NCBI RefSeq assembly: GCF_000013605.1
Contig: NC_007908.1
Span: 4,216,001-4,280,000, forward strand
Origin: Rhodoferax ferrireducens T118
Lineage (GTDB): Bacteria; Pseudomonadota; Gammaproteobacteria; Burkholderiales; Burkholderiaceae_C
Reading direction: 5' to 3'
DNA length: 64,000 nucleotides
Positions 19,652 to 31,634 of this stretch are shown here, one piece after another; within the stretch, counting starts at the first letter, position 1; each line of letters opens with the position of its first letter. Made by a program: the position numbers and the translations under genes. The notes below the pieces were generated by a model, which was not told where the DNA came from, did no database searches, and saw only the letters and a list, made by a program, of their open reading frames with translations.

Positions 19652-20337
19652 CAGTTCGCTCCTTTCACGTCAGTATTGTTGGCTTTGACCTTGACAGCAG
19701 GACGAACGGTTACAAAACCGCCGGCTGAGCCAGGAACAGCACCCTTAATCATCAGCAGTTGACGAGCTTCGTCAATGCGAATCACATCCAGGTTTTGGGT
19801 GGTGACCGTGTCATCTCCCAAGTGACCCGTCATGCGTTTGCCAGGAAACACGCGACCTGGATCCTGGGCCATACCAATGGAACCTGGCACATTGTGCGAA
19901 CGGCTGTTACCGTGCGACGCGCGCTGCGACTTCATGTGGTGGCGCTTGATCGTGCCGGCAAAGCCTTTACCAATGGTAGTACCCTGCACATCGACCTTTT
20001 GGCCGACAGCAAACACAGCCGTCACAGGCACCGTTGCGCCTGCTTTGTACTGCGCAGCCACATCGGCGGTCAGGCGGAATTCGCGGATGATTTCACCTGC
20101 TTCAACACCTGCTTTTGCAAGGTGCCCAGCCGCAGGCTTGGTGACGCGCGAAGCTTTGCGCGCACCAAACGTCACCTGCAAGGCGACGTAGCCGTCATTC
20201 TCTTGGGTTTTGACCTGAGTCACACGGTTGTTAGAGACGTCTACCACCGTGACAGGGATTGAATCCCCCTCATCGGTGAATAGGCGCATCATGCCCACCT
20301 TGCGGCCCAGCAACCCTAGGGAGTTGCTCAGACTCAT
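19651..20337 (-). CDS. rplC: 50S ribosomal protein L3
   Basis: 228 residues. The start [24 protein letters not shown] is chosen because GGAG precedes ATG 20337; seven more upstream codons are unnecessary. The segment [29 protein letters not shown] is the conserved tip loop reaching the peptidyl-transferase centre. A 198-bp spacer separates it from rpsJ, larger than other gaps in the operon; I see no convincing promoter in it. Confidence 0.96.
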   Translation of the reverse strand: MSLSNSLGLLGRKVGMMRLFTDEGDSIPVTVVDVSNNRVTQVKTQENDGYVALQVTFGARKASRVTKPAAGHLAKAGVEAGEIIREFRLTADVAAQYKAGATVPVTAVFAVGQKVDVQGTTIGKGFAGTIKRHHMKSQRASHGNSRSHNVPGSIGMAQDPGRVFPGKRMTGHLGDDTVTTQNLDVIRIDEARQLLMIKGAVPGSAGGFVTVRPAVKVKANNTDVKGAN

Positions 20338-20535
20338 TTTTTTCTCCGTAACTCTCACCGCTGCAACTTCAATTGGCTACAGCGTTTTGCGTGAGAGACT
20401 GTTAATAAAACTGCGCTGTCATGCCTGGCATTTCCAACGCAGCCTAATAGTATATTCCGAACCCCGTCAGGTTGCAAGTTCAGTCAATACATGGTCCTTC
20501 AAGAACTTTCCAGTTACCGAAAAACCCTTTCAAAC

Positions 20536-20850
20536 CTATTGCAGCTTGATCTCGACATCCACACCCGCAGGAAGATCAAGTTTCATCAACGCATCAACGG
20601 TTTTATCCGTCGGGTCAACGATATCCATCAGGCGCTGGTGCGTGCGGATTTCGAACTGGTCGCGACTGGTTTTGTTGACGTGCGGCGAACGCAGGATGTC
20701 AAAACGTTTAAAGCGCGTTGGCAAAGGCACCGGGCCTTTAACAATGGCGCCAGTGCGTTTGGCGGTATCTACAATCTCGGCGGCCGACTGGTCGATGAGT
20801 TTGTAATCAAAAGCCTTCAGACGAATACGGATTTTTTGTTTGGTAGCCAT
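20536..20850 (-). CDS. rpsJ: 30S ribosomal protein S10 (NusE)
   Basis: 104 residues. [20 protein letters not shown] and [20 protein letters not shown] are diagnostic. It is both a subunit protein and the NusE partner of NusG/NusB in antitermination. It starts only 8 bp after the tuf stop, so S10 genes are read through from the str promoter. Confidence 0.97.
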   Translation of the reverse strand: MATKQKIRIRLKAFDYKLIDQSAAEIVDTAKRTGAIVKGPVPLPTRFKRFDILRSPHVNKTSRDQFEIRTHQRLMDIVDPTDKTVDALMKLDLPAGVDVEIKLQ

Positions 20851-20858
20851 GGTAGTCC

Positions 20859-22049
20859 TTACGCGATAACTTTGGCAACCACACCGGCACCGACCGTCTT
20901 GCCACCTTCGCGGATGGCGAAACGCAAGCCTTCTTCCATGGCGATCGGGTTGATCAGCTTGACGATGATCGACACGTTGTCGCCCGGCATCACCATTTCT
21001 TTGCCTTCCGGCAACTCGATCGCACCGGTCACGTCCGTGGTACGGAAGTAGAACTGGGGACGGTAGTTGTTGAAAAACGGGGTATGGCGGCCACCTTCGT
21101 CTTTGGACAAGACATAGATCTCGCCCGTGAAGTGGGTGTGCGGTTTGATCGAACCGGGCTTGCACAGCACTTGGCCGCGCTGCACATCTTCACGCTTGGT
21201 GCCGCGCAGCAAGATGCCGACGTTGTCACCCGCTTGACCTTGGTCGAGCAGTTTGCGGAACATTTCGACGCCCGTGCAGGTGGTCTTTTGGGTGTCGTGG
21301 ATGCCGACGATTTCGATTTCTTCGCCGACTTTGATGATGCCGCGTTCAACGCGGCCGGTCACCACGGTGCCACGACCGGAGATCGAGAACACGTCTTCGA
21401 CGGGCATCAGGAAGGCGCCATCAATGGCACGTTCCGGCAGGGGAATGTAGCTGTCCAGCGCATCAGCGAGTTTCATGATGGCTTGTTCGCCCATGGGGCC
21501 TTTGTCGCCTTCCATGGCGAGCTTGGCCGAGCCATGGATGATGGGGGTGGTGTCGCCCGGGAACTCGTACTTGTCGAGCAGTTCACGCACTTCCATTTCA
21601 ACGAGTTCGAGCAGTTCGGCGTCGTCGACCATGTCGCATTTGTTCAGGAACACGATGATGTAAGGCACGCCGACCTGGCGCGCCAGCAGGATGTGTTCGC
21701 GGGTTTGCGGCATGGGACCGTCAGCGGCGGACACGACCAGAATGGCGCCGTCCATTTGCGCCGCGCCGGTGATCATGTTCTTCACATAGTCAGCGTGGCC
21801 GGGGCAATCGACGTGGGCGTAATGGCGATTGGCGGTCTCGTACTCGACGTGGGCCGTGTTGATGGTGATGCCGCGCGCTTTCTCTTCGGGCGCTGCATCG
21901 ATCTGGTCGTAGGCCTTGGCGGTGCCGCCAAATTTGGCCGCCAGCACGCTGGTGATGGCCGCTGTCAGGGTGGTCTTGCCGTGATCGACGTGGCCAATGG
22001 TGCCGACGTTGACGTGCGGCTTGCTACGCGAAAATTTTTCTTTTCCCAT
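20859..22049 (-). CDS. tuf: Elongation factor Tu
   Basis: 396 residues. GTPase delivering aminoacyl-tRNA to the ribosome. G1 GHVDHGKT, G3 DCPGHADY, G4 NKCD and the switch regions are intact. Start ATG 22049 ([17 protein letters not shown]) has AAGGA about seven bases upstream; a TTG two codons earlier would place the site too close. Only one tuf is in the window; many relatives carry a second copy elsewhere. Confidence 0.98.
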   Translation of the reverse strand: MGKEKFSRSKPHVNVGTIGHVDHGKTTLTAAITSVLAAKFGGTAKAYDQIDAAPEEKARGITINTAHVEYETANRHYAHVDCPGHADYVKNMITGAAQMDGAILVVSAADGPMPQTREHILLARQVGVPYIIVFLNKCDMVDDAELLELVEMEVRELLDKYEFPGDTTPIIHGSAKLAMEGDKGPMGEQAIMKLADALDSYIPLPERAIDGAFLMPVEDVFSISGRGTVVTGRVERGIIKVGEEIEIVGIHDTQKTTCTGVEMFRKLLDQGQAGDNVGILLRGTKREDVQRGQVLCKPGSIKPHTHFTGEIYVLSKDEGGRHTPFFNNYRPQFYFRTTDVTGAIELPEGKEMVMPGDNVSIIVKLINPIAMEEGLRFAIREGGKTVGAGVVAKVIA

Positions 22050-22072
22050 TTTCAAATCCTTAGAAGAGCAAT

Positions 22073-22213
22073 ACCCGTGAATTGGTTTAATGTTTGCAGT
22101 TCGTCACGGGTTCCCTAGCCACGGGCAGCTCGGGGTGCGAAATCGCAGACAGTTGTAAATCCAATCAGTCCGAGGACAGGGCCAGCTCACTTTGTGCCGC
22201 TGTGGCCTGTCCT
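22073..22213 (-). other. Two hairpins in the fusA-tuf spacer
   Basis: Perfect 8-bp inverted repeats ACCCGTGA/TCACGGGT (22073-22111) and AGGACAGG/CCTGTCCT (22173-22213) lie in the 180-bp gap between fusA and tuf. Neither is followed by a T-run, so they are better seen as mRNA processing or stability structures than terminators. Confidence 0.45.
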
Positions 22214-22229
22214 GCAAACCGAACAGAAA

Positions 22230-24332
22230 TTATTTGGCCCTAGCCGCCATGATGGCTTCGGACACGTTGCGCGGCGCTTCGGTGTAGTGCTTAAATTCCA
22301 TGGTGTAGGTCGCGCGACCTTGTGACATGGAACGTAGCGTGGTGGAGTAGCCGAACATTTCAGACAAGGGTACCTCCGCCTTGATGGCCTTGCCACCACC
22401 AACCATGTCTTCCATGCCTTGCACCATGCCGCGACGTGAGGACAAATCGCCCATCACGTTGCCGGCGTAGTCTTCTGGTGTTTCGACTTCCACAGCCATC
22501 ATGGGTTCCAGAATCACCGGACCCGCCTTGCGACAACCTTCTTTGAAGCCAAAAATGGCCGCCATCTTGAAGGCGTTTTCATTCGAATCCACATCGTGGT
22601 AGGAGCCGAAATGCAGCGTCACCTTGACATCAACCACCGGGTAACCCGCCAGCACGCCCGAGGTCACAGCCTCGTTAATGCCTTTTTCAACCGCAGGGAT
22701 GAATTCGCGCGGAACAACACCACCCTTGATAGCGTCGATGAACTGAATGCCCTTGCCGGGTTCGTTCGGCTCAATCTTGAGCACGACGTGCCCGTACTGA
22801 CCCTTGCCGCCCGATTGGCGCACGAATTTGCCTTCGGCATCTTCGACCGTCTTGCGAATGGTTTCGCGGTAGGCCACTTGCGGCTTGCCCACATTGGCTT
22901 CAACGCCAAATTCGCGCTTCATGCGGTCAACAATGATTTCGAGGTGCAACTCGCCCATACCGGCGATCAGGGTCTGACCGGACTCTTCATCCGTTTTGAC
23001 GCGGAAGGAAGGATCTTCTTGCGCCAAACGCTGCAAAGCGATACCCATTTTTTCCTGGTCAACCTTGGTCTTGGGCTCCACAGCCTGCGTAATGACGGGC
23101 TCAGGGAACACCATGCGCTCGAGCATGATGATGGCACCGGGATCGCACAGGGTCTCACCGGTCGTCACGTCTTTCAAACCGACACAAGCCGCAATATCGC
23201 CCGCGACAATTTCGCTCACCTCTTGGCGATTGTTGGCGTGCATCTGCACAATCCGCCCAATGCGTTCCTTCTTGCCACGAATCGGGTTGTAGACACTATC
23301 CCCTTTTTGCAGGACACCCGAGTAGACGCGCACAAAGGTCAACTGCCCCACAAACGGGTCGGTCATCAGCTTGAAAGCGAGGGCGGAAAATTTCTCGGTG
23401 TCGTTAGCCTGGCGTACCACCGGGTTTTCGTCTTCGTCCATCCCCTTGACCGGAGGAATATCGACTGGCGACGGCATGAATTCAACCACGGCATCCAGCA
23501 TGCGCTGCACGCCTTTGTTCTTGAACGCGGAGCCACAATACATTGGCTGGATTTCGCTGGCGATGGTGCGGGTACGAATACCGAATTTGATCTCGTCTTC
23601 GGTCAAATCACCCTCTTCGAGGTATTTGTTCATGAGCTCTTCAGACGCTTCGGCGGCAGCCTCAACCATCTTCTCACGCCATTCCTTGGCCAGCTCCAGC
23701 AGCTCGGCGGGAATCTCACGGTAGTCAAACAACATACCTTGTGACGCCTCATCCCAAATGATGGCTTTCATTTTGAGCAAGTCGACCACGCCAGTGAAAT
23801 TTTCTTCCGCGCCGATTGGAATCACCATGGGCACAGGGCTAGCCTTGAGGCGCAGCTTCATCTGGTCCACGACTTTGAAGAAGTTGGCCCCGGTGCGGTC
23901 CATCTTGTTCACAAATGCCAGGCGAGGCACTTTGTACTTGTTGGCCTGACGCCAAACGGTCTCAGACTGCGGCTGCACACCACCCACGGCACAATAGACC
24001 ATGCAGGCACCGTCGAGGACACGCATGGAACGCTCGACCTCAATGGTGAAATCGACGTGTCCAGGGGTATCGATGATGTTGATGCGGTGCTCGGCAAAGT
24101 TGTTTTCCATGCCTTTCCAGAAGCAGGTGGTGGCCGCCGAGGTGATCGTGATACCACGTTCTTGCTCCTGCTCCATCCAGTCCATGGTGGCAGCGCCGTC
24201 ATGCACTTCACCAATCTTGTGATTGATGCCGGTATAAAAAAGAATGCGCTCGGTGGTGGTGGTTTTACCGGCGTCAATGTGAGCCGAAATACCGATATTG
24301 CGGTAGCGCTCAATGGGGGTATGGCGAGCCAT
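22230..24332 (-). CDS. fusA: Elongation factor G
   Basis: 700 residues, standard length. Translocase GTPase. G1 [10 protein letters not shown]3 DTPGHVDF and G4 NKMD are intact and domains II-V follow to the end. It lies in the canonical str order rpsL-rpsG-fusA-tuf. Upstream, a 163-bp spacer to rpsG contains a short hairpin (CAAGGAT/ATCCTTG, 24374-24392). Confidence 0.98.
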   Translation of the reverse strand: MARHTPIERYRNIGISAHIDAGKTTTTERILFYTGINHKIGEVHDGAATMDWMEQEQERGITITSAATTCFWKGMENNFAEHRINIIDTPGHVDFTIEVERSMRVLDGACMVYCAVGGVQPQSETVWRQANKYKVPRLAFVNKMDRTGANFFKVVDQMKLRLKASPVPMVIPIGAEENFTGVVDLLKMKAIIWDEASQGMLFDYREIPAELLELAKEWREKMVEAAAEASEELMNKYLEEGDLTEDEIKFGIRTRTIASEIQPMYCGSAFKNKGVQRMLDAVVEFMPSPVDIPPVKGMDEDENPVVRQANDTEKFSALAFKLMTDPFVGQLTFVRVYSGVLQKGDSVYNPIRGKKERIGRIVQMHANNRQEVSEIVAGDIAACVGLKDVTTGETLCDPGAIIMLERMVFPEPVITQAVEPKTKVDQEKMGIALQRLAQEDPSFRVKTDEESGQTLIAGMGELHLEIIVDRMKREFGVEANVGKPQVAYRETIRKTVEDAEGKFVRQSGGKGQYGHVVLKIEPNEPGKGIQFIDAIKGGVVPREFIPAVEKGINEAVTSGVLAGYPVVDVKVTLHFGSYHDVDSNENAFKMAAIFGFKEGCRKAGPVILEPMMAVEVETPEDYAGNVMGDLSSRRGMVQGMEDMVGGGKAIKAEVPLSEMFGYSTTLRSMSQGRATYTMEFKHYTEAPRNVSEAIMAARAK

Positions 24333-24495
24333 GATGGATCCTTGGTTGATCTATATCTTCAAACTGCTACCCCCAAGGATTTTCGATCCTTGAGGCGTAG
24401 CGAGCGACTTTCAGACTGGGCACCACCCTGTTGGCAGTGCAAAAGGCGCGACAAGAAGCCGCACCGACGCATGAAAATCGCGCAGTAACCGCCTC

Positions 24496-24969
24496 TTAGA
24501 AGCGGAAGTGGGAAAAGGCCTTGTTGGCCTCTGCCATACGGTGAACTTCATCCCGCTTTTTCATGGCGCCGCCCCGACCTTCGGTGGCTTCCATGAGTTC
24601 ATTGGCCAGGCGCAATGCCATGGATTTTTCACCGCGCTTGCGAGCCGCTTCCTTGATCCAGCGCATGGACAAAGCCAAGCGGCGCACCGGGCGCACTTCA
24701 ACCGGCACCTGGTAGTTGGAGCCACCCACGCGGCGGGACTTCACCTCAACCATCGGCTTGACGTTGTTGATGGCCATGGTGAAGGCTTCAACCGGGTCTT
24801 TGCCAGGGTTCTTCTTCTCGATCTGCTCAAGCGCACCATAAATAATGCGTTCGGCGATCGCTTTTTTGCCGCCTTCCATGATCACGTTCATGAATTTGGA
24901 CAACTCGACATTGCCGAACTTAGGATCCGGCAGGATTTCACGTTTAGGGACTTCGCGACGACGTGGCAT
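24496..24969 (-). CDS. rpsG: 30S ribosomal protein S7
   Basis: 157 residues. [20 protein letters not shown] start and [14 protein letters not shown] core identify it; it nucleates assembly of the 30S head. In E. coli S7 represses translation from the rpsL-rpsG spacer; here that spacer is 149 bp and could hold such a site, but I cannot show it. Confidence 0.97.
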   Translation of the reverse strand: MPRRREVPKREILPDPKFGNVELSKFMNVIMEGGKKAIAERIIYGALEQIEKKNPGKDPVEAFTMAINNVKPMVEVKSRRVGGSNYQVPVEVRPVRRLALSMRWIKEAARKRGEKSMALRLANELMEATEGRGGAMKKRDEVHRMAEANKAFSHFRF

Positions 24970-25118
24970 TTTTTCACCTCTTTGCTTCAGTTGGCGTCTT
25001 TATCAGACACCGCAAAAACCATGCTGGTTTTTACTTACTCGACCCAACAGCGGGTCACTACGTTGCATCACCGCGCCACGCGGGAAACAACACCTTTTTA
25101 ATTCGACCAAACGAAAAT

Positions 25119-25496
25119 TTATTTGGCCTTCGGCTTCTTGGCACCGTACTTGGAGCGCGACTGCTTGCGGTCTTTCACGCCTTGCAAGTCGAGCGAACCA
25201 CGCACAATGTGGTAACGCACACCAGGCAGATCCTTGACACGACCGCCACGAACCAGCACGACGCTGTGTTCCTGCAGGTTGTGACCTTCACCGCCGATGT
25301 AGGAAATAACCTCAAACCCATTGGTCAGGCGCACTTTGGCGACTTTACGCAGAGCCGAGTTTGGTTTTTTAGGCGTGGTGGTGTACACACGAGTGCACAC
25401 ACCGCGACGCTGTGGAGAGTTTTGCATCGCAGGGCTTTTGGACTTGATCGTTTCGACCTCGCGCCCCTGACGTACTAGTTGATTAATGGTTGGCAT
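25119..25496 (-). CDS. rpsL: 30S ribosomal protein S12
   Basis: 125 residues. Decoding-centre protein, first gene of the operon. [13 protein letters not shown] start and [21 protein letters not shown] are diagnostic; the Lys in PKKPNS corresponds to the position where streptomycin-resistance changes occur, and is wild type here. Confidence 0.98.
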
Positions 25497-25520
25497 TGAA
25501 AAACGTCCCTAAACGTTTGA

Positions 25521-25621
25521 TAGCTGTTTTGACAGCTAAGACTTAAATACTTCGAAAACGTGAATCCCTTCGGAAATTCCGAAAAGCTTTCAACTATAGC
25601 AGGTCAAACGCTTGTCCGCAA
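25521..25621 (-). promoter_or_regulatory. Probable str operon promoter and leader hairpin
   Basis: On the minus strand a -10 TATAGT (25593-25598) with extended TGC sits 17 bp from a weak -35 TTGCGG (25616-25621). The predicted ~90-base leader holds a TTCGGAA-type palindrome (about 25569-25583) and a stem TAGCTGT/ACAGCTA (25521-25538) close to the rpsL start. Confidence 0.5.
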
Positions 25622-25684
25622 TGATTTTTGCGATCTTGGCGGCTGCGCGTTGTGTGCTGGCGCCAACTTTTCCGCGGACTCTCA

Positions 25685-26869
25685 CTACTTGATCCACAGG
25701 CGCAGTGCATCCCAGGCGCGGCCCAGCACCCCGGCCTGCTCAACCGCTTCCAGGACCAGCAACGGCACATCAACCAGCGTCTGCTCCCCGCTGGTGACTT
25801 TCAGGGTTGCGACCTGTTGGCCCTTGGTAAATGGGGCGACCAGTGGGTCCGAGCGCAGCACCTGCGTTTTAATTTTGCCCGACGTACCCGCCGGGACAGC
25901 CACCACAATCGCCTCCGGGCGACCCAATTTGACGACCGCTGCCTTGCCCTTCCAGACTGCCGGAGAGACAACGGCCTGATTGGCATCGAACAGTTTGACC
26001 GGTTCAAACGCGGTGTAGCCCCAGTTCAGCAGCTTCTGCGACTCATTGGCGCGCGAGTTCTCACTGGTCGCACCCAACACAATAGACAGCAGGCGCCGAC
26101 TTCCCGTGGCACCCGGTGATCCGGCGGCGGCCGGCGCACCCAGGCCGACGAAGTCGCGCTTCGCGGTGGCAATGAGGCAATAGCCTGCGGCATCGGTGTG
26201 TCCGGTTTTTAAGCCGTCCACCGTCGGGTCGCGAAACAGCAGCAGGTTGCGGTTGCTGCCATTGGCAGCGGGGGTTCCCGGGTAACGATACTGCTTGATG
26301 GCGTAATAGGCCACGTAATCCGGGAAATCGCGCATCAAACGGGTGGCCAGAATACTGAGATCACGGGCGGTGGTGGTATGACCCGCCTCGGTCAAGCCCT
26401 CCGGATTTTTGTAGTTGGTGGACTTCATGCCCAGCGCCTTGGCTTGCTCGTTCATGAGTTGCACGAAGCGCTCGACTGTGCCGCCAACGCCTTCGGCCAA
26501 CGCCATGGTGGCATCGTTGCCGCTTTGCACAATCATTCCTTTGAGCAAGTCTTCCACCGGCACTTTCATCTTGGGATCGATGAACATGCGGGAACCCGGC
26601 ATCTTCCAGGCATGCTCACTCACCGGCAGCATCTGCTTGAGGTCAATTTTTTTGCTGCGTAACGCGTCAAAAACAATATAGGCCGTCATCAGCTTCGTCA
26701 GCGACGCCTGTTCCACCGGGCTGTCAATGTCTTTTTCCGCCAGGAACTGATTGGCCGTGATATCGAACAACAAATAGGAACGTGCGGCAATTTCGGGCGG
26801 CTGGGGCGTTTGTGCCGAGACCGATAGACACATTGCGGCAGCAAGAGTCAAGAGTAGTTTTTTCATCAT
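25685..26869 (-). CDS. dacC: D-alanyl-D-alanine carboxypeptidase, PBP5/6 family
   Basis: 394 residues, penicillin-binding protein that trims the terminal D-Ala from peptidoglycan stem peptides in the periplasm. A signal peptide (about 1-19, ending SVSA) precedes the catalytic domain with SLTK (Ser56, Lys59), SGN (116-118) and KTG (221-223), then a PBP5 C-terminal domain and a short amphipathic end (LGRAWDALRLWIK) for membrane attachment. Family assignment is firm; dacA versus dacC naming is not. It lies immediately downstream (minus strand) of a dispersed repeat. Confidence 0.92.
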   Translation of the reverse strand: MMKKLLLTLAAAMCLSVSAQTPQPPEIAARSYLLFDITANQFLAEKDIDSPVEQASLTKLMTAYIVFDALRSKKIDLKQMLPVSEHAWKMPGSRMFIDPKMKVPVEDLLKGMIVQSGNDATMALAEGVGGTVERFVQLMNEQAKALGMKSTNYKNPEGLTEAGHTTTARDLSILATRLMRDFPDYVAYYAIKQYRYPGTPAANGSNRNLLLFRDPTVDGLKTGHTDAAGYCLIATAKRDFVGLGAPAAAGSPGATGSRRLLSIVLGATSENSRANESQKLLNWGYTAFEPVKLFDANQAVVSPAVWKGKAAVVKLGRPEAIVVAVPAGTSGKIKTQVLRSDPLVAPFTKGQQVATLKVTSGEQTLVDVPLLVLEAVEQAGVLGRAWDALRLWIK

Positions 26870-26910
26870 GAATTGGTTGCGCCGATCTTGCAGGGTGCAA
26901 GTCGGGCTGA

Positions 26911-26972
26911 ATTAATGCTATATAAATAATAGCTTGCTACGCTTTGCGGACGGGGGCCAGAGGCCAAAAACG
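26911..26972 (+). repeat. Dispersed ~60-bp repeat, copy 2
   Basis: GCTATATAAATAATAGC palindrome followed by GACGGGGGCCAGAGGCC about 22 bases on, between the ferredoxin and dacC genes. Confidence 0.65.
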
Positions 26973-26983
26973 CTTAAACAATC

Positions 26984-27367
26984 TTAGCGGCCCAGCGTCG
27001 GCGGGATGAGAAGTCGTTCCACCACCTGGCCGTTTTTCAAGTGCGACGCCACGATTTCGTCAATGTCGGCGTTGTCCAAATACGTGTACCAGACCGCCTC
27101 CGGGTAAACCACCAGCACCGGTCCGGCGGCACATCGATCCATGCAGCCGGCCTTGTTAACCCGGACCTGCCCCGGGCCTGCCAGGCCCGCTGCCTTGACC
27201 TGCGTCTTGCAGTGATCGAACGCTTGCTGCGCCTGATACTGGGCACAGCACGGTTCGCCGTTCTTTCTTTCATTGAGGCAAAAGAAAACATGCCGCTCGT
27301 AATAGGATTTGGGCGGCTGGAGGTCGGGGACTTTACCTGACTCATTGTTGAATTTCGTTTCAGTCAT
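26984..27367 (-). CDS. (2Fe-2S) ferredoxin-like protein
   Basis: 127 residues. Thioredoxin-fold 2Fe-2S ferredoxin of the NuoE/Shethna-like type: cysteines in FFCLNER..GEPCCAQ and CMDRCAAGP fit the four-Cys cluster site. No signal peptide, so cytoplasmic. ATG 27367 starts MTETKFNNESG; the longer frame to 27553 overlaps the VanZ gene. It follows the VanZ gene by 10 bp, in an apparent hemJ-vanZ-ferredoxin run. The partner enzyme is not evident. Confidence 0.85.
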   Translation of the reverse strand: MTETKFNNESGKVPDLQPPKSYYERHVFFCLNERKNGEPCCAQYQAQQAFDHCKTQVKAAGLAGPGQVRVNKAGCMDRCAAGPVLVVYPEAVWYTYLDNADIDEIVASHLKNGQVVERLLIPPTLGR

Positions 27368-27377
27368 GCCCGGGATT

Positions 27378-28472
27378 CTAGTTTTTTGCGTCTCTGACCC
27401 AAACCCTGAACAGCACATAAACCAGAGTTGCATAAGGCCACAACCACCCGACCCACTGCGCCAGGCCGTGAAAACGGATAAAACGTCCCTGCTCCCAGGT
27501 GGACAAGGTTTGCGCAAAATAAGGACTGGCAGGCGCCTGATTGAGCAAGTCAAGGTGGACGCCCAGCGCCAGCAACACCAGGGCCGCGCTCACACGTCGC
27601 GGCACCCCCAGCAGCAACAGCGCCAACACCATCGCTGCGACCAAGCCGGCCTTGACCGGCTCGCTGAACCATGCCCAAGCATGCTCCGGGCCATAACTCA
27701 AGGCGGCCGAGAGCGCCGTAACACCCATGCCGCAGGCAAACACCAGCAACAGGAACAGCAGGCGCCGAGAGGTCGCGCGGATGATGCAAAAACCAAGCAG
27801 ACACGGAATCAGCATGCCCAGCATGACGCAGACCAGCTCAGCACCTGGCACCAGGGGTTGCAGTTCGATATCGCGCACCGGCAGCCAGTCCAGCAACGGT
27901 GTGTCCTGCAGAATATCCCCCAAGCTTGCTTCGAGCCGTTCCAGCACCTGCCCCAAGCCAAATGGCACCGCCGCCGGGAACAACAGGCCGACCGGCCACA
28001 AAGCCAACAACACAAGGCCTCCTCGGGCATCTGTCACAAACCAGCGCGCTCTGAAAATGCTCCAGCGTTCAATGACCCCCAATTCTTCCATGCCCCAGGC
28101 CAGCAACGCGCCCAGCCAGGCGCCCGCCACATTGAGACCCAAGTCCACATTCGACGCCACACGCATAGGCAAATAGCTCTGCAGCGACTCCATCGTCAAC
28201 GACAAGACCCCAGCGGCCAGCGTCGCCAGCACGACGGCGTAGCGCCCCCGGCTGGTGCGCAACGCGCTAAGCGCCAGCAAAAAACCGAGTGGCAAATAAC
28301 CCAACAGATTGATCGTGACATCAAAACCGGTCCAGTATTTGGGCCACGGGCTGCTGAGGTAAGCCCAAGGCACGACGCCCTGGTAACGCCAATCGGAAAA
28401 GGGGTACAGACTGGCGTAACAGATCAGCCCGACGTAGATCAAAGCCAGGGGCCAGGCTGAGGTCTTGTGCAT
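27378..28472 (-). CDS. VanZ family integral membrane protein
   Basis: 364 residues, about ten hydrophobic segments. The N-terminal ~150 residues match VanZ (ALIYVGLICYASLYPFSDW; INLLGYLPLGFLL; ESLQSYLPMRVASNVDLGLN); the rest is an additional multi-pass region, making it much longer than VanZ itself. Function in non-glycopeptide-resistant bacteria is not established. Start ATG 28472 is 16 bp after the hemJ-like stop. No resistance genes are nearby, so vancomycin-related function should not be inferred. Confidence 0.8.
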   Translation of the reverse strand: MHKTSAWPLALIYVGLICYASLYPFSDWRYQGVVPWAYLSSPWPKYWTGFDVTINLLGYLPLGFLLALSALRTSRGRYAVVLATLAAGVLSLTMESLQSYLPMRVASNVDLGLNVAGAWLGALLAWGMEELGVIERWSIFRARWFVTDARGGLVLLALWPVGLLFPAAVPFGLGQVLERLEASLGDILQDTPLLDWLPVRDIELQPLVPGAELVCVMLGMLIPCLLGFCIIRATSRRLLFLLLVFACGMGVTALSAALSYGPEHAWAWFSEPVKAGLVAAMVLALLLLGVPRRVSAALVLLALGVHLDLLNQAPASPYFAQTLSTWEQGRFIRFHGLAQWVGWLWPYATLVYVLFRVWVRDAKN

Positions 28473-28488
28473 CAACGCCTGCCCGGAT

Positions 28489-28917
28489 TCAGAACGGCTT
28501 GACTACCACCAGCAGCACCGCCGCCAGCAATATCAGTACCGGCGCCTCATTGAACCAGCGGTACCAGACGTGGCCATGACTGTTGTGATTGGCCACAAAC
28601 TTGCGCAGCAAAACGCCACAACTGTGGTGGTAGCCCAATGCCAGCGCCACCACGGCCAGCTTGGCATGCATCCAGCCATTGCCCGGTCCCCAGCCAATGC
28701 CAAAACCTGCCCACAACCACACGCCCAAGCCCACGGCGGGCACCGCGATCAGGCTGGTAAAGCGAAGTAATTTGCGCGCCATCAATAACAGCCGCTCACG
28801 CTCGGGGGCAGAATCAGCAGGCACCATGGCCAAGTTGACAAAGATGCGCGGCAGGTAGAACAGGCCGGCAAACCAGCTGGCAACGAAAACAATGTGAAGC
28901 GATTTAATCCAGAGCAT
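28489..28917 (-). CDS. hemJ: HemJ-like protoporphyrinogen oxidase / CopD-family membrane protein
   Basis: 142 residues with four transmembrane segments. MLWIKSLHIVFVASWFAGLFYLPRIFVNLAM closely follows the HemJ N-terminus, and the His in LHIVF plus HAKLAVV match conserved family positions. HemJ oxidises protoporphyrinogen IX in heme synthesis. CopD-family copper proteins share the fold, so the call leans on the N-terminus and on the divergent hemB 283 bp away. The start at 28917 drops 25 unlikely upstream codons; its ribosome-binding site is weak. Confidence 0.75.
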   Translation of the reverse strand: MLWIKSLHIVFVASWFAGLFYLPRIFVNLAMVPADSAPERERLLLMARKLLRFTSLIAVPAVGLGVWLWAGFGIGWGPGNGWMHAKLAVVALALGYHHSCGVLLRKFVANHNSHGHVWYRWFNEAPVLILLAAVLLVVVKPF

Positions 28918-28950
28918 AGGCGGCAGTTTAGTATGGAGCGGCCGACCTGA

Positions 28951-30253
<1,303 letters not shown>

Positions 30254-30271
30254 TCTTATATAAATGCCGTG

Positions 30272-31510
30272 ATGAAACAGGCCCTGCGGATTTTCACCAT
30301 TGACGGCACTGGCGTCAGTGAGACCGTGATTGCCGCCGACGGGGAGACCCCCGGGTTGACCCCGCAAGAGCCCGCCGCTGCGTCGGCCCGGCTCAGCACG
30401 CTGGCCGCACTGCAGCAAGTGCGCCTGCCAGAACACGGCTACCTCTGGATTGCTTGCGCCCGCGCGCAGTTTGATGTGCTGCAAACCCAGCTGCAGGCCA
30501 CGCTGCAAGCGCTCACCGGCGTGCAACTGCTTGATTTGCACGTCTCTGACTTGCTGAACCAGCAACTGCCCTCGCGCTACGACTACACCTCGCAATACGA
30601 CCTGCTGGTGTTTCGCCGTCTGGCGGCAGGCGGCCTGACGGCCGATCCGGCGCAGCCTGGCCAAACGCTGAACCATTTGCCCGCGCGCGGTGGTCCGCCC
30701 ATTTTGCGGCGCATCGACACCAGCCCGGTGGGTTTTGCGGTGTTTGACCGCGTGCTGCTGACGATCCACCCGAGCGACTGTGCGGTGCGCGACGCCTATG
30801 CCGCGCGGCTGCTGGCAGCCGGCCACTCGGCACCCTCTCACAATGGCAACGGCGTCACCCCGGACAGTCGCTCGGCCGGGGCGCGGGGCGTGCCTGCGCA
30901 CCCGGCCGACATGATGCTACGCATCGTCAACCAGATGGTGGACAGCTACCTGGAACTGCGGCGCGACCTCACGCACCAGCTCGACCACTGGCAGGCAGAG
31001 TTGCTGGACCCCAAGACACGCTTCAACAACTGGAGCGCCCTGCTGACCGCACGGCTGTCGCTGCACCATCTGGACGAGATCTGCGAAGACCAGCACAGCG
31101 CCGTGCAGGACTGGATCGAGTCCCTCAAAACCTGGCCCGAGGCCGACACCCCCTTGAGCCAGAGCGAGCGTGACCTGCTGCTGGTGCGCAGCCGCGACGT
31201 GCTGGAACACATTGAGCGCGTGGTGCATCACGTGCGCCGACTGGAGCAAAGCGCCGAGGCCGCCGTGCAGATGCACTTCAACGCCCAGAGCCACCGCACC
31301 AACGAAATCATGCGCACGCTCACAGTGCTGACCGCCATTTTTTTGCCGCTGAACCTGATTGCCGGCATTTTTGGCATGAACTTTGACTTCATCCCTTTGC
31401 TGCACCGGTCCAACGGCTTTTGGCTGGCCATGGTGGCGATGGGCTTCACCACCGTGACCTTGGTGATGTTTTTCTGGCGCAAACGCTACCTGGAGCGCTC
31501 GGCACGCTGA
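30272..31510 (+). CDS. corA: CorA-family magnesium/divalent cation transporter
   Basis: 412 residues: a large cytosolic N-terminal domain, a long helix, and two C-terminal transmembrane helices; the pore motif GMN is present in LIAGIFGMNFDF at about 369-371. The insertion around residue 195 (HNGNGVTPDSRSAGARG) looks like a disordered loop. The ATG at 30272 is taken over a GTG one codon earlier. It is 55 bp downstream of hemB on the same strand, across the dispersed repeat. Confidence 0.9.
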   Translation: MKQALRIFTIDGTGVSETVIAADGETPGLTPQEPAAASARLSTLAALQQVRLPEHGYLWIACARAQFDVLQTQLQATLQALTGVQLLDLHVSDLLNQQLPSRYDYTSQYDLLVFRRLAAGGLTADPAQPGQTLNHLPARGGPPILRRIDTSPVGFAVFDRVLLTIHPSDCAVRDAYAARLLAAGHSAPSHNGNGVTPDSRSAGARGVPAHPADMMLRIVNQMVDSYLELRRDLTHQLDHWQAELLDPKTRFNNWSALLTARLSLHHLDEICEDQHSAVQDWIESLKTWPEADTPLSQSERDLLLVRSRDVLEHIERVVHHVRRLEQSAEAAVQMHFNAQSHRTNEIMRTLTVLTAIFLPLNLIAGIFGMNFDFIPLLHRSNGFWLAMVAMGFTTVTLVMFFWRKRYLERSAR

Positions 31511-31634
31511 ATCATCCGGCCCCGCCCGAAGTGCGTCGGTTCAAGTGCTGCAGGCGTTACCATCAGCGATCTTCCCTTGGCCTCCATGATCTGGACGCGC
31601 AAGCATTTTTTCCTTAACCTCATAGGACGCGACC

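Noticed and set aside
21084..22118. 344-residue frame antisense to tuf
   Set aside because: Shadow of a strongly codon-biased gene; no motifs.
27378..28472. VanZ-family gene as a glycopeptide resistance determinant
   Set aside because: No vanHAX-type ligase or regulator genes; VanZ-domain proteins are common in Gram-negative bacteria with unrelated roles.
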